Shown here: one piece after another, positions 25,908 to 34,806 of the stretch
How positions within the stretch are numbered: the first letter of the stretch is position 1
How the letters are laid out: every line of letters starts with the position of its first letter
Assembly (NCBI GenBank): GCA_964523405.1
Contig: CAZGAQ010000029.1
Span: 4,713-68,712 of the forward strand
Length of the DNA stretch: 64,000 nt
DNA from: CAZGAQ01 sp964523405
GTDB taxonomy: Bacteria; Planctomycetota; Phycisphaerae; UBA1845; Fen-1342
Direction: 5' to 3'
Position numbers and translations under genes: made by a program
Notes under the pieces: generated by a model
Databases searched by the model: none
Told to the model about the DNA's origin: nothing
What the model saw: the letters and a program-made list of their open reading frames with translations, nothing else

Positions 25908-27020
25908 GTGAACTTCAAGCCGGGTCTTTTCGCCACGCATGTCGGCATCATCGTTGTCGGATTGGTGCTCGGCGCGCTGGCCGTCACGCTGCAGAAGCAG
26001 GGCAATCCGCAGAACATGGGCATCTGCGTCGCGTGCTTCACACGCGACATCGCCGGCGCCTTGGGGCTGCACCGCGCGGCCGTCGTGCAATACCTGCGGC
26101 CGGAGATTCCAGCGTTGTGCCTGGGGGCGCTCGTGGCGGCGCTGGTGTTCGGCGAGTTCCGTCCGCGGACAGGGTCGGCGCCGGCCGTGCGCTTCCTGTT
26201 GGGGATGACGGCGGCGATCGGGGCATTGATCTTTCTCGGCTGCCCGTGGCGGGCGATGCTGCGGCTGGCCGGGGGGGATTGGAACGCGCTCGTTGGCCTC
26301 GGCGGCCTGATCGTCGGCATCGGCGTGGGAGTCGGATTCCTGCGCTGGGGCTTCAGCCTGGGGCGGTCATACCCGGCGCGGCCGCTGGCGGGACTCGCGA
26401 TGCCGTTCATCATGATTGTGCTGTTGGTGCTGGCGATTCTGTACCCGCACTTCGGGGACAACGCGGCGCTGTTCCGCAGCGAGAAAGGGCCGGGGTCGCA
26501 GGCGGCGCCGGTGCTGATCGCGATCGGCATCGGGCTGGTGATCGGTTTTCTGGCCCAGCGGACGCGCTTCTGCACGGTGGGCGGCTTCCGCGACGCGCTG
26601 CTGATGCGGGACTTTCATCTGCTGGGCGGCGTGGTGGCGTTCGCAGTGGCCGCATTTGTGATGAACTACTTCGTGTATGGGCAATTCCATCCGGGGTTCA
26701 TGATGACGGATGCGGCCGGCAAGGCGACGTCACAGCCGGCGGCGCACACGGTGCACTGGCTGAACTTTGCGGGCATGGTGCTGGCGGGGCTGTCGTTCAC
26801 GCTGGCCGGCGGGTGTCCGGGGCGGCAGGTGTTCCTGGCGGGCGAGGGGGACGGCGACGCGGCCGTGTTTGTGCTGGGGATGCTGACGGGGACCGCGGTG
26901 GCGCACAATTTCCTGCTAGTGGGCAGTGCGCCGCTGGCGCCGCATGCGGCAGTAATCGGGCTGGTGGTTGTGGCCGTGATCGGGATTCTGGGGCGCGAGA
27001 GACTGGCTTTGGCGAGGTGA
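25908..27020 (+). CDS. yedE: YedE-like selenium/sulfur membrane transporter
   Basis: 370 residues, about ten helices, from GTG 25908 behind the strong site AAAGGAGGT. It fits the YeeE/YedE family, including the variant linked to selenium metabolism. Conserved cysteines that may relay sulfur or selenium through the membrane lie in MGICVACFTRD (C40, C43), FLGCPWRAML, RTRFCTVGGFRD and AGGCPGRQVF. It is the first gene of a four-gene run with YedF, a cysteine desulfurase and DUF3343. The association with selenium traits is known for this gene set; transport of selenium rather than thiosulfate is inferred. Confidence 0.88.
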   Translation: MNFKPGLFATHVGIIVVGLVLGALAVTLQKQGNPQNMGICVACFTRDIAGALGLHRAAVVQYLRPEIPALCLGALVAALVFGEFRPRTGSAPAVRFLLGMTAAIGALIFLGCPWRAMLRLAGGDWNALVGLGGLIVGIGVGVGFLRWGFSLGRSYPARPLAGLAMPFIMIVLLVLAILYPHFGDNAALFRSEKGPGSQAAPVLIAIGIGLVIGFLAQRTRFCTVGGFRDALLMRDFHLLGGVVAFAVAAFVMNYFVYGQFHPGFMMTDAAGKATSQPAAHTVHWLNFAGMVLAGLSFTLAGGCPGRQVFLAGEGDGDAAVFVLGMLTGTAVAHNFLLVGSAPLAPHAAVIGLVVVAVIGILGRERLALAR

Positions 27021-27024
27021 ACCC

Positions 27025-27237
27025 ATGGCGGCGAAGGTCGATGCACGCGGGCTGTCGTGTCCGCAACCCGCACTGCTGACGCGGCAGGCGCTGCAGAGTG
27101 CGGCGGGCGGCGAAGTGGTGGTGCTGGTGGACAGCATGACGCAAGTGAACAACTGCACGCGGGCCGCCGAGGCGCTCGGCTGGCAGGTGACATGCGTGGC
27201 GCGGGGGGGCGAGTTTGAGTTGACGTTGCGAAAGTAG
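27025..27237 (+). CDS. yedF: YedF/TusA-family sulfur (selenium) carrier
   Basis: 70 residues, starting 4 bases after yedE. The family motif is RGLSCPQPALLTRQAL, with C12 of CPxP as the persulfide or selenide-carrying residue, followed by VVVLVDSMTQVNNCTRAAEA. A second cysteine in NNC is common in the YedF branch. The protein would take sulfur or selenium from the desulfurase or from the transporter. It is a single-domain version; many YedF proteins carry a second DsrE-like domain, absent here, which DUF3343 downstream may replace. Confidence 0.88.
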   Translation: MAAKVDARGLSCPQPALLTRQALQSAAGGEVVVLVDSMTQVNNCTRAAEALGWQVTCVARGGEFELTLRK

Positions 27238-27256
27238 TCACCCGGGAGCGGTGAGC

Positions 27257-28417
27257 ATGATCTACCTGGATAACGCGGCCACGTCGTGGCCCAAGCCGGA
27301 TGGCGTGCTGGAAGCGATGACCCACGCGCTGCGCGATGTCGGGGCCAGCCCCGGGCGCAGCGGGCACCGCCTGGCGCGCGAGGCCGAGCGCCTGCGCTTC
27401 ACGGCGCGCGAGGCGATCGCGGAGTTGTTCGGTGCGCCGAGCCCGCTCAAGGTCGTATTCACGGCCAACGCGACGGCGGCCCTGAACTTGGCGCTGCTGG
27501 GCCTGCTGGAGCCCGGGGCCCACGTGCTGGCCAGCGGCATGGAGCACAATGCCGTGCTGCGGCCGCTGCGGGCGCTGGAGCAGCGCGGCGTGGCCATCGA
27601 CCTGCTGCCGTGCGGACCGGACGGCACGGTCGACGTGACGAGCATCGACGCACTCGTGCGGCCACAGACGCGGCTGATCGTGGTGGCGCACATCTCGAAC
27701 GTGTGCGGCGTCGTGCAGCCGATCCGGGAGATCGGGGCGGCCGCCCACCGGCACGGAATTCCGTTCCTCGTGGATGCGGCGCAGAGCGCGGGCTGCTGGC
27801 CGATCAACTTCGCTGAGGATCACATCGACCTGCTGGCGTTCACGGGACACAAAGGCCTGCTCGGGCCGAGCGGCACGGGCGGGCTCGTGTTCGCGGACAC
27901 GTTTGACATCGAACGTCTGCCGCCGCTGGTGCGCGGCGGGACGGGCAGCCGGTCCGAGCAGGAGCTGCAGCCCGATCTGCTGCCGGACAAGTACGAGGCG
28001 GGCACGCCGAACCTGCCGGGGCTGGCGGGACTGGCGGCGGGCGTGCAGTACGTGCTGGCCCGCGGTGTGACGGCGATCCGGGCGCACAAGCAAGTGCTGA
28101 TTCAGCAGCTATTAGACGGGCTGCGCGCGATTGAGGGCGTGCGGCTCTACGGCCCGGGCGACGTGCTGCGGCAGGGGGCGGCGGTGTCGTTCACGCTGGC
28201 AGGGCGCGAAGTCTCGGACGTGGCCGGTGTACTGGATGAGCGGTTCGGGATTCTGTGCCGGCCGGGACTGCATTGCGCGCCGCGGGCGCACCGGACGCTG
28301 GGGACATGGCCGAAGGGGACGGTGCGGCTGGCGCCAGGGATCTTCACGCAGGCGGCGGAGATTGAGGCGGCGCTGGACGCGGTGCGGCAGGTGGCGCAGG
28401 ATGGGAGGCATGGGTGA
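27257..28417 (+). CDS. Cysteine desulfurase-like aminotransferase class V enzyme
   Basis: 386 residues. MIYLDNAATSWPKP starts the fold; the PLP lysine is in AFTGHKGLLGPSG, VVVAHISNVCGVVQPI and VDAAQSAG are typical, and the active cysteine is in FGILCRPGLHCAPRAHRTLG. It belongs to the cysteine desulfurase family branch found next to selenium genes (EGOPC type). The reaction moves sulfur from cysteine, or selenium from selenocysteine, to an enzyme persulfide or selenide. ATG 27257 is preferred over GTG 27251 because GGGAG lies 8 bases before it and only 2 before the GTG. Its end overlaps DUF3343 by 8 bases. Confidence 0.88.
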   Translation: MIYLDNAATSWPKPDGVLEAMTHALRDVGASPGRSGHRLAREAERLRFTAREAIAELFGAPSPLKVVFTANATAALNLALLGLLEPGAHVLASGMEHNAVLRPLRALEQRGVAIDLLPCGPDGTVDVTSIDALVRPQTRLIVVAHISNVCGVVQPIREIGAAAHRHGIPFLVDAAQSAGCWPINFAEDHIDLLAFTGHKGLLGPSGTGGLVFADTFDIERLPPLVRGGTGSRSEQELQPDLLPDKYEAGTPNLPGLAGLAAGVQYVLARGVTAIRAHKQVLIQQLLDGLRAIEGVRLYGPGDVLRQGAAVSFTLAGREVSDVAGVLDERFGILCRPGLHCAPRAHRTLGTWPKGTVRLAPGIFTQAAEIEAALDAVRQVAQDGRHG

Positions 28418-28637
28418 GTACGCGGTGATCCTGGTGCACAGCACGAGTCACGCGGTGTTCGGCGAACGGGTGCTGAAGCGTGCGGGTCTGGAGGTGAAGC
28501 TGATCCCGACGCCGCGGCACCTGAGCAGCGACTGCGGGTCGGCATTGCGGATTGCGGCCGGCTCGCGCGCAGCGGTGGAGGCAGCGCTGGCGGCGGCGGG
28601 GGTGCCGTATGACCGGGTCGTGGCGGGGGCGGGGTAG
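28410..28637 (+). CDS. DUF3343 protein, putative Se/S carrier
   Basis: 75 residues from ATG 28410 behind GGGAGG, overlapping the desulfurase stop. The family pattern is ILVHSTSHAVFGERVLKRAG and LIPTPRHLSSDCGSALRI, with the single conserved cysteine in SSDCG. DUF3343 is a known co-occurring member of the selenium gene set (with YedE, YedF and a desulfurase); a carrier or sensor role is likely but unproven. Convergent genes follow 91 bases on. Confidence 0.85.
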   Translation: MGEYAVILVHSTSHAVFGERVLKRAGLEVKLIPTPRHLSSDCGSALRIAAGSRAAVEAALAAAGVPYDRVVAGAG

Positions 28638-28727
28638 GTGGCGCGCACAGTGGCCCTGATTGAGTATTACCGGGCCCTGGGCGGGCGGCCTGCAGCGCAA
28701 TCAGGTCGAGAGGATCGTGGCCGCCCA

Positions 28728-29999
28728 CTACTCGTGCCGCAGCGCCTCGATCGGGTCGAGGTTCGCCGCGTGCCGCGCGGGGTACAGCCCGAAGACCACC
28801 CCGACCGTGACGGAGATGCCCACGGCCAGCACCAGGCTGCGGCCGGTGACGATGGTGGGCATGCCGGCGATGCGGGTGATGAGCCAGGGGATGATGAGGC
28901 CGATGGCGAGGCCGACGGCGCCGCCGGTGCTAGAGAGCACGGTCGTCTCGATGAGGAACTGCGTGATGATTTGCGCGCGTTTGGCGCCGATGGCGCGGCG
29001 GATGCCGATCTCGCGCGTACGCTCGGTGACCGAAGCGAGCATGATGTTCATGATGCCGATGCCGCCGACGAGCAGACTGATGCCCGCGATGGACCCGAGC
29101 ACGATGTTGTAGGTCCGCTTGGTGGCCTCGGCCTGACGGAGCAGGGCCAGGGGGACGCTGGTGCGAAAGTCATTCTTCGGATGCGACTGGCGGAGCATGC
29201 GCTCCAAGCCGGCCGCGGCGGCCTCCACGTGCTCGAGCGCATCGACCTCGACGATGAGTTGGTGCAGCTCGACGGACTCGCGTAGCATGGAGCCGGAGCT
29301 GATGATGACGGACATGTCGCCGTAGCGCTCGCGGGCCACCTCGATAGGAATGTAGGCGTCGATTTCCTGGTCGGGCGTCTGAATGGAGCCGCCCTGGCTG
29401 GACTCGCTGCGGACGATCCCGATGACTTCGTAGTAATCTCCGCCAATGCGCAGTACCTCGCCGAGCGACGCCTCGGTCGCGAGCAGGCGGCGGGCGCCGA
29501 ACTCGGTCAGCACGACCACGCCGCCGCGCCGCTGGGCATCCTGGTACGTAATCGTGCGGCCGGCGATCACCTCGCGGCGAACGAGGTCGAACCAGTCGGG
29601 CGTCGTGCCGACGATGCGCATGTCGAGCTTGCGGTCGCCGAGGCGGCCCTCTTTGCGCACGACCTTGACGGGCACCGTGCGCCGAATAGACGCGATCGAC
29701 TGGGCGGCGCGGTCCTGGTCTTCGTAGAGCAGGCCGTACTGGCTCAGGCTCCACGGTGAAACGTTGCTGCGGGATTCGTCCTCCACGGGCTTCATGGAGG
29801 TGATGATGATGTTGGTGGAGCCGAGCCTGCGGATCTGATCGAGGGCCTCGCGGCTGGCCCCCTCCCCGACGGCGAGCATCGCCACCACGCTGGCGACGCC
29901 GAAGACCACGCCGAGCATGGTCAGAAACGACCGCAACTTGTGCAGCATGAGGGTCTTGAGACCCAGGCGGATGTTGCGATAGAGCTTGATCGCCTTCAT
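28728..29999 (-). CDS. MacB-like ABC transporter permease (FtsX domain)
   Basis: 423 residues. Helix 1 is near 20-45 (MLGVVFGVASVVAMLAVGEG), a periplasmic MacB-type domain spans about 50-280, and three helices end the protein. GGIGIMNIMLASVTERTREI and GIRRAIGAKR are signature sequences of the MacB/LolCE permeases. With the ATPase (ATGA overlap), the HlyD-type adaptor and the TolC-like channel it forms a tripartite mechanotransmission pump, where the permease does not carry substrate through the membrane but drives export from the periplasm. The substrate could be a drug, peptide or lipoprotein; none is shown. Confidence 0.9.
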   Translation of the reverse strand: MKAIKLYRNIRLGLKTLMLHKLRSFLTMLGVVFGVASVVAMLAVGEGASREALDQIRRLGSTNIIITSMKPVEDESRSNVSPWSLSQYGLLYEDQDRAAQSIASIRRTVPVKVVRKEGRLGDRKLDMRIVGTTPDWFDLVRREVIAGRTITYQDAQRRGGVVVLTEFGARRLLATEASLGEVLRIGGDYYEVIGIVRSESSQGGSIQTPDQEIDAYIPIEVARERYGDMSVIISSGSMLRESVELHQLIVEVDALEHVEAAAAGLERMLRQSHPKNDFRTSVPLALLRQAEATKRTYNIVLGSIAGISLLVGGIGIMNIMLASVTERTREIGIRRAIGAKRAQIITQFLIETTVLSSTGGAVGLAIGLIIPWLITRIAGMPTIVTGRSLVLAVGISVTVGVVFGLYPARHAANLDPIEALRHE

Positions 30000-30733
30000 C
30001 CGCGGGACTCCTCAATGCGATCGATGAGTCCGTCGCGCATGTGCATGCGATGCGAGGCGTGCAGGGCGAGGTCGGGCTCGTGCGTGACCATGATAACGGT
30101 CTTCCCCTGGCGATTGAGGTCGGTCAGCAGGCCCATGATCTGCTCGCCCGTGGCGCTGTCGAGATTGCCCGTTGGCTCGTCGGCCAGGAGGATCGACGGA
30201 TTGGCCGCCAGGGCGCGGGCGATGGCGACGCGCTGCTGCTGCCCGCCGGACAGCTCGGTGGGGCGGTGGCCCAGACGTTCGGTGAGCCCGACGCGGGCGG
30301 CCATCTCCTCGGCCCGGGCGGCACTTTCCACCGGGTCCCAATCCAGGTAGTACAACGGCAGCTCGATGTTCTCGCGCACCGTCAGTTGCGGGATCAGGTT
30401 GAAGCTCTGGAAGATGAACCCCAGGTGCCGCAGGCGCAGCTCGCTGAGGGCGTTGTCGTCCAAAGCCGCCACGTCATGGCCCTCGAGGACGTAGCGGCCG
30501 GACGTAGGGCGATCGAGACAGCCGAGCAGGTTGAGCATGGTGCTCTTGCCGGAGCCGCTGGGGCCCATGATGGCCCAGAAGCTGCCGGCTTGCAGGGCGA
30601 TGGTGACACCGGCCAGGGCGCGCACCTCCGTGCCGCCGACGTGATAGATCTTCGTGATGTTCTCCAGGCGGACGACGGCGTTGTCCGTGGCTGCGGCGGA
30701 CATCGGCTGACTCCGGGCCGCGGCGGCCGTCAT
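29996..30733 (-). CDS. MacB/LolD-like ABC transporter ATP-binding subunit
   Basis: 245 residues with Walker A GPSGSGKST, Q-loop in FIFQSFNLIPQLT, signature LSGGQQQR, Walker B ILLADEPTGNLDS and H-loop TVIMVTHE. It starts at ATG 30731-30733 inside the adaptor stop (ATGA) and its own stop overlaps the permease start, so the three proteins are made in a coupled way. An internal start at MSAAAT (ten codons on) is possible. Confidence 0.93.
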   Translation of the reverse strand: MTAAAARSQPMSAAATDNAVVRLENITKIYHVGGTEVRALAGVTIALQAGSFWAIMGPSGSGKSTMLNLLGCLDRPTSGRYVLEGHDVAALDDNALSELRLRHLGFIFQSFNLIPQLTVRENIELPLYYLDWDPVESAARAEEMAARVGLTERLGHRPTELSGGQQQRVAIARALAANPSILLADEPTGNLDSATGEQIMGLLTDLNRQGKTVIMVTHEPDLALHASHRMHMRDGLIDRIEESRG

Positions 30734-32619
30734 GAGCCGCCTCCGGGGCGCTCCGGGCTGCGGCCGGGGTCGTTCGCGGGCGGGCGGGGCCGGTCGCTCC
30801 CGCGCCCTGGATTGTCACCGCCGGGGCGCTCGCTGCTGCGGCCGGCATCGTCGCCGCGCGGCGCGCCGTCGCCTTCGCCGCCGGACTGCCGCTCGCGCAT
30901 ACGCCGCTGGAATTCCTCGCGCTGCTCGGGGGTCATCGACTCCATCCGCTTGCGGCGCTCGGCGGCGCGCTCTTCGGGGGTCATGTTCTGCATGCGTTCG
31001 CGCCGGGCCGCGCGGTCCTCTTCGCTGACTTCGGCGCCGGGGCGCGAAGTCGGCGGTCCTCCCGCGGCGCGCGCGCTGGGGGCCGAGGTCGGCAAGGGAC
31101 TCAGCGGGGCCGCTACAGCCGCGCCCTGGCTGGTGCCCGTGTCGAGCGGCGGCGTGAGGCTGACGACCTCGCCGGCCGTCAGGCCGGAGCGAACGTGGAT
31201 CATGCTGCTGTTATCGAGACCGATGTCGACCGTGCGGGGATTGAACTTGTCGCCGGTGCGAACGTAGACGGTGGGCTGACCGGCCACGCGCACCACGGCC
31301 TGCACGGGGACGTAGGTCGCGTTCTCGTACTGGTCGACCAGGATCTCCGCGCGACAGCTCATGCCTGTGCGGAGGTCGGGGTGGTTACCCTCCAGGTTGA
31401 CGCGCGTCGTGTAGACCTTGCGGTCCGGGTTCATGAACGAACTCATTGCGTCCGGCAGCGGCGCGATGAATTTGACCTGCCCCTCGAAGATGCGGCCGGG
31501 CATTGCATCGACCGTCACGCGGACGGGCTGGCCGAGCTTGGCCTTCTCGAGGCTGGACTCGTGGATCATCAGTTCGGCCATCATGGCGCTGGTCGACGGC
31601 AAGTAGATCAGTTCCTGGCGTTCGCGGACGGTCTGGCCTTCTTCGAGGGGCTGGGTCATGCCGCCGCGGCCGCCGCCGGAGCGGGTGGAGGTGGCGTAGA
31701 CGACGAGACCCGCGCGCGGCGCGGAAATCTTGGTCTTGATGATCTGGTCGTTGACTTTGGCGAGCTTGTTCTTCTGCTGCTGGAATTCGGCGTCCTTGGC
31801 CTTGAAGGCGGCCTCGGCCTGCACGATGTCGGCATTGGCCTTGAGGCGGGCGCGCTCGAGGGCGAGGCGCGTCTGCTCGACGTCGCTTTTGAGCTGATCG
31901 AGCTGGCGCTTGTTGGTGTACTTCTCCAGCAGTTCTTTGGCCGTTTGGGCGAGTTGCAGATCGAGTTCGGCGCTCTTGTGCGTCAGCCGGTCGGCTTCCT
32001 TTTCGCTCTGTGACAGATACTTCTCGGCGAACAGGCGCTCGGACCAACGCAGCTTCTCCGCGGCGCGCTCCATCGTCTCGCGGGCCAGCGTGATTTTCGC
32101 GTCGGCCTCGCGCAGCTTTTGCGGATACTCACCCTCGATGTACTTCTTGATGTCCTCCTGAGCGAAGTTGTAGGCCAAATCGGCCTTGGAAACGTCGCTG
32201 TCCGACTGGTTCTTTACGACCGCCAGGTTCTCGCGGGCGCGGATGGCCTCGGCCTCGGCGTTGTCCACCTTGATCTGCTGCTCCACGCGATCGTCCTGCA
32301 GCTTGCTGGCGTCGAGCTGCGCCAGCAGCTGGCCTTCCTCGACGCGCGTGCCCTCGGGAATCAGGTAGATCAAGGTGGTTTGGCCTTCCAGTTCGCTCTT
32401 CAGGATGATCTGCTCCTGGGGTTTGATCGTCCCGGATTCCGTCACGCTGATGACCAGCGGACCCGTCTGCGCCGCGAACGTCGGCACGTTCGTCAGGGCT
32501 CCGGCGCGGCTCGCAGAGCGGGTTACCACCACGGCAGCCACGATGATCACGACCAGCGCGACGGCGGCGGCGGGCAGCAGCGGCCGCACGCGGGGGTGCT
32601 TCAGAAACGTCTCGGACAT
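30730..32619 (-). CDS. HlyD/MacA-type periplasmic adaptor with a charged C-terminal extension
   Basis: 629 residues. An N-terminal anchor helix lies at about 15-32, a lipoyl-like half domain begins near 50, a long coiled-coil hairpin spans about 110-300, and the beta-barrel domain with ARAGLVVYATS and LPSTSAMMAELMIHESSLEK follows. After residue 540 is an unusual tail: MQNMTPEERAAERRKRM and SMTPEQREEFQRRMRE, a charged helix with two MTPExR units resembling the LTxxQ motifs of Spy/CpxP proteins, then a disordered Pro/Gly/Arg/Asp end. The tail is not part of normal adaptors. The gene begins 2 bases after the tolC-like gene. Confidence 0.9.
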   Translation of the reverse strand: MSETFLKHPRVRPLLPAAAVALVVIIVAAVVVTRSASRAGALTNVPTFAAQTGPLVISVTESGTIKPQEQIILKSELEGQTTLIYLIPEGTRVEEGQLLAQLDASKLQDDRVEQQIKVDNAEAEAIRARENLAVVKNQSDSDVSKADLAYNFAQEDIKKYIEGEYPQKLREADAKITLARETMERAAEKLRWSERLFAEKYLSQSEKEADRLTHKSAELDLQLAQTAKELLEKYTNKRQLDQLKSDVEQTRLALERARLKANADIVQAEAAFKAKDAEFQQQKNKLAKVNDQIIKTKISAPRAGLVVYATSTRSGGGRGGMTQPLEEGQTVRERQELIYLPSTSAMMAELMIHESSLEKAKLGQPVRVTVDAMPGRIFEGQVKFIAPLPDAMSSFMNPDRKVYTTRVNLEGNHPDLRTGMSCRAEILVDQYENATYVPVQAVVRVAGQPTVYVRTGDKFNPRTVDIGLDNSSMIHVRSGLTAGEVVSLTPPLDTGTSQGAAVAAPLSPLPTSAPSARAAGGPPTSRPGAEVSEEDRAARRERMQNMTPEERAAERRKRMESMTPEQREEFQRRMRERQSGGEGDGAPRGDDAGRSSERPGGDNPGRGSDRPRPPANDPGRSPERPGGGS

Positions 32620-32621
32620 GG

Positions 32622-34526
32622 TCAGTCACTCTCTTGAGGGGGGGCGTATTCCTGCCACAGACCCTTCTCGTCCACTTTCAGGACCCCCAGATCGCGCTGC
32701 AAATTGAGCTCGCCGAGACGATACGCGACCAGGGCGCTGGTCAAGGCGTTCTGGGCCGAGACGAGCGCGTCCTGGGCGTCGAGGAAGTCGCGCATCTGCA
32801 CGCGGCCGGCCTCCAGAAAGAGGTTGGTGCTATCCACGCGGCGTCTGGCCACGACGACGGCCGCCGCTTCGATCTGAATAGCTTCGCGGGCTTCCAGCAG
32901 CTCGCTGAGGCGGCTGCGCACGGCAAGCTTGATCTGGTCCTCCAGGTCCTGCACGGCCCGGACGGCCTTCTCCAGCCCGATCAGACTGGCGCGATACGCG
33001 CTCTGCTCCGCCGTTCGCTCCACCGGCAGATTAACGGTCAGCAAGGCCGAGTAAGACCCCTCGTCCGGGCGCAGGATCGCATCCTTCTGCGCCACGCTGC
33101 CAAGGGAGCGGCGGGCGCCCGCCGCGCCGGAGCCCAGCAGCGTCACGTCGGCCTGTAACTGATCGGCCGCCACCGCCACCGAACGCTGCGCGTCGAGAAT
33201 TTGCCCGATCGCGACGCGGAGATCGAGGCGGTGTTCGAGCGCGGTGACGATCGCCGTGCGCGGATCGAGTTCATAGGGGCCGGCCTGCCCGTGGCCCGCC
33301 GCCACCAGCTCAATGGGTTCATCCGCGGCGGGCACCGGTCCCTCTTCGCTGCCCGGGACGTCTGCCGGAAAAGCGGCCTTGGCCCGGGCGCCGAGCCGCT
33401 CCAGTTCCGTATGGTCGAGTTCGAGCTCTGCGTCCGCCGGCAGTCCCAGAGTCACCTTGAACGCATCGAGCCGCCGTTCGTAGGCGGCGAGCGCCGCGAC
33501 CCAGTTGCGCCGCGCGTCGAGTTCGCGCTGCCGCGACTGGTCCACCTCGATTTCCGAGGACCGTCCCGCATCGGCCAGGCGCCGCGCGCGGCGCGTCGAC
33601 GTGATCAGGCTGCGGTAGTTGTCCTCGGCGTTGCGGACGCGGTCCTGCTGCTGGAGCACGGCCAGATAGCTGCTGGCTACGTCCACGGCGAACGTGTGCT
33701 TGAAGTGCTCGAAATTGTACAGCGCATAGACCACGTCGCGCTCGGCCTGCGTGAGCGGCTCGGTGACGACGAATTGCCCGGCGCCCCGCAGCAGCGGCAG
33801 CGTGGCGCTGACGTCGGCGTAGATCCCGCGGGAAAACAACCGGTCCTGCGTAAGCAGGCTCACGAGGTCGATGCCCAGCGCGCCGGTAAAGGACAGCCCG
33901 TTCTTGAACTTCTGCGAAAACTCGCCGACGCCGTCATTCTCCATGCCCGAGATGGTCTGCAGATCGGTGTGACCCTTATCATCCAGGGCCACCTGCCGTT
34001 CCAGGTCGGACTGGAACAGACTCGTGACGACGCCCGACCAGGTGCGCCGAAACGCGTCCTGCTCCAGGTCAAGATTCAGCGCCGTCCGAAACACCGCCTC
34101 CTTCTGCGTCTGGTAGTCCGGGCTTTCGTGGGCGGCAACCTGCAAGGCGTCGGCCAGCGTCAGCCGCACCGGCTGCGTCGTGGCCAGCGTGTCGACGAGC
34201 GGGTCGTTCGCATCCCCGGCACGCAGGTAATCCTTGTCCGGCCACTGCGGGATCGGCTGCATGTCGCGCGTGCTCAGCGCGGCGGGCGTCGAGTGCGGCA
34301 ACTGCTGCGCGAGCATCAGCCGGCGACGCAGCGTCTGGGCGGGCGTCTCGATCGTAAACGGTTCGGTGCGGCCGAGCGCTTCGACCTGTTTCTTGGCCAG
34401 GATGTCGTAGGCCGCGCGGTCCGCCTGCCGGCGGTACGTGGCGGGCATGCAGCCGGCCGCGCCCAGCAACGGCATGAGGGCGCTGGTCCACACGAGGATC
34501 GACCGCGCGAGCGGAGCAAGGGTCAT
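32622..34526 (-). CDS. TolC-family outer-membrane channel lipoprotein
   Basis: 634 residues from ATG 34524-34526. A lipobox LLGAAGC with C26 gives a lipoprotein signal. Two OEP-type repeats of long helices follow: one near 150-350 (LTQAERDVVYALYNF, VASSYLAVLQQQDRVRNAED) and one near 400-620 (LRVAIGQILDAQRSVAVAA, RTAEQSAYRASLIGLE, ARRRVDSTNLFLEAGRVQMR). The N-terminal 130 residues are longer than in Escherichia TolC. It would join the adaptor to form the exit duct of the MacAB-like pump. First gene of the coupled run 34526-28728. Confidence 0.88.
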   Translation of the reverse strand: MTLAPLARSILVWTSALMPLLGAAGCMPATYRRQADRAAYDILAKKQVEALGRTEPFTIETPAQTLRRRLMLAQQLPHSTPAALSTRDMQPIPQWPDKDYLRAGDANDPLVDTLATTQPVRLTLADALQVAAHESPDYQTQKEAVFRTALNLDLEQDAFRRTWSGVVTSLFQSDLERQVALDDKGHTDLQTISGMENDGVGEFSQKFKNGLSFTGALGIDLVSLLTQDRLFSRGIYADVSATLPLLRGAGQFVVTEPLTQAERDVVYALYNFEHFKHTFAVDVASSYLAVLQQQDRVRNAEDNYRSLITSTRRARRLADAGRSSEIEVDQSRQRELDARRNWVAALAAYERRLDAFKVTLGLPADAELELDHTELERLGARAKAAFPADVPGSEEGPVPAADEPIELVAAGHGQAGPYELDPRTAIVTALEHRLDLRVAIGQILDAQRSVAVAADQLQADVTLLGSGAAGARRSLGSVAQKDAILRPDEGSYSALLTVNLPVERTAEQSAYRASLIGLEKAVRAVQDLEDQIKLAVRSRLSELLEAREAIQIEAAAVVVARRRVDSTNLFLEAGRVQMRDFLDAQDALVSAQNALTSALVAYRLGELNLQRDLGVLKVDEKGLWQEYAPPQESD

Positions 34527-34608
34527 GGCGTCGCACCTGGTGAATTCCGGGCACCGGGTAGCCCGGCGCGCCGCAGGTCGTCCGCGGGACGGGGAGTCCA
34601 ACCGTTCA

Positions 34609-34806
34609 TCACTGGCTGGCCAGGTAGGCGGAGAGCGAGTCTACGAAGGACTTGGAGGCCGCATCGAGCGCCGCCTGTACCGTCGCGGTGATGACATCGT
34701 TCTTGTCGACGGGGCAGCCGCCCAGCGCGAACAGGGCCGCACAGGCGAGCGCGAGAGTCCCCAGTGTGGTGAGAGCTCGTTGGCTTCGACGGTGTTTCAC
34801 ACGCAT
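34609..34806 (-). CDS. Small predicted lipoprotein upstream of the efflux operon
   Basis: 65 residues from ATG 34804-34806. An arginine-rich start, a hydrophobic stretch and LFALGGC with C31 form a lipoprotein signal; the mature part (PVDKNDVITATVQAALDAAS and a final SLSAYLASQ) is a short amphipathic helix. AGGAG lies very close to the start. It is 82 bases upstream of the TolC-family gene and on the same strand, so it may be the first gene of the operon. The family is not recognised. Confidence 0.6.
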   Translation of the reverse strand: MRVKHRRSQRALTTLGTLALACAALFALGGCPVDKNDVITATVQAALDAASKSFVDSLSAYLASQ

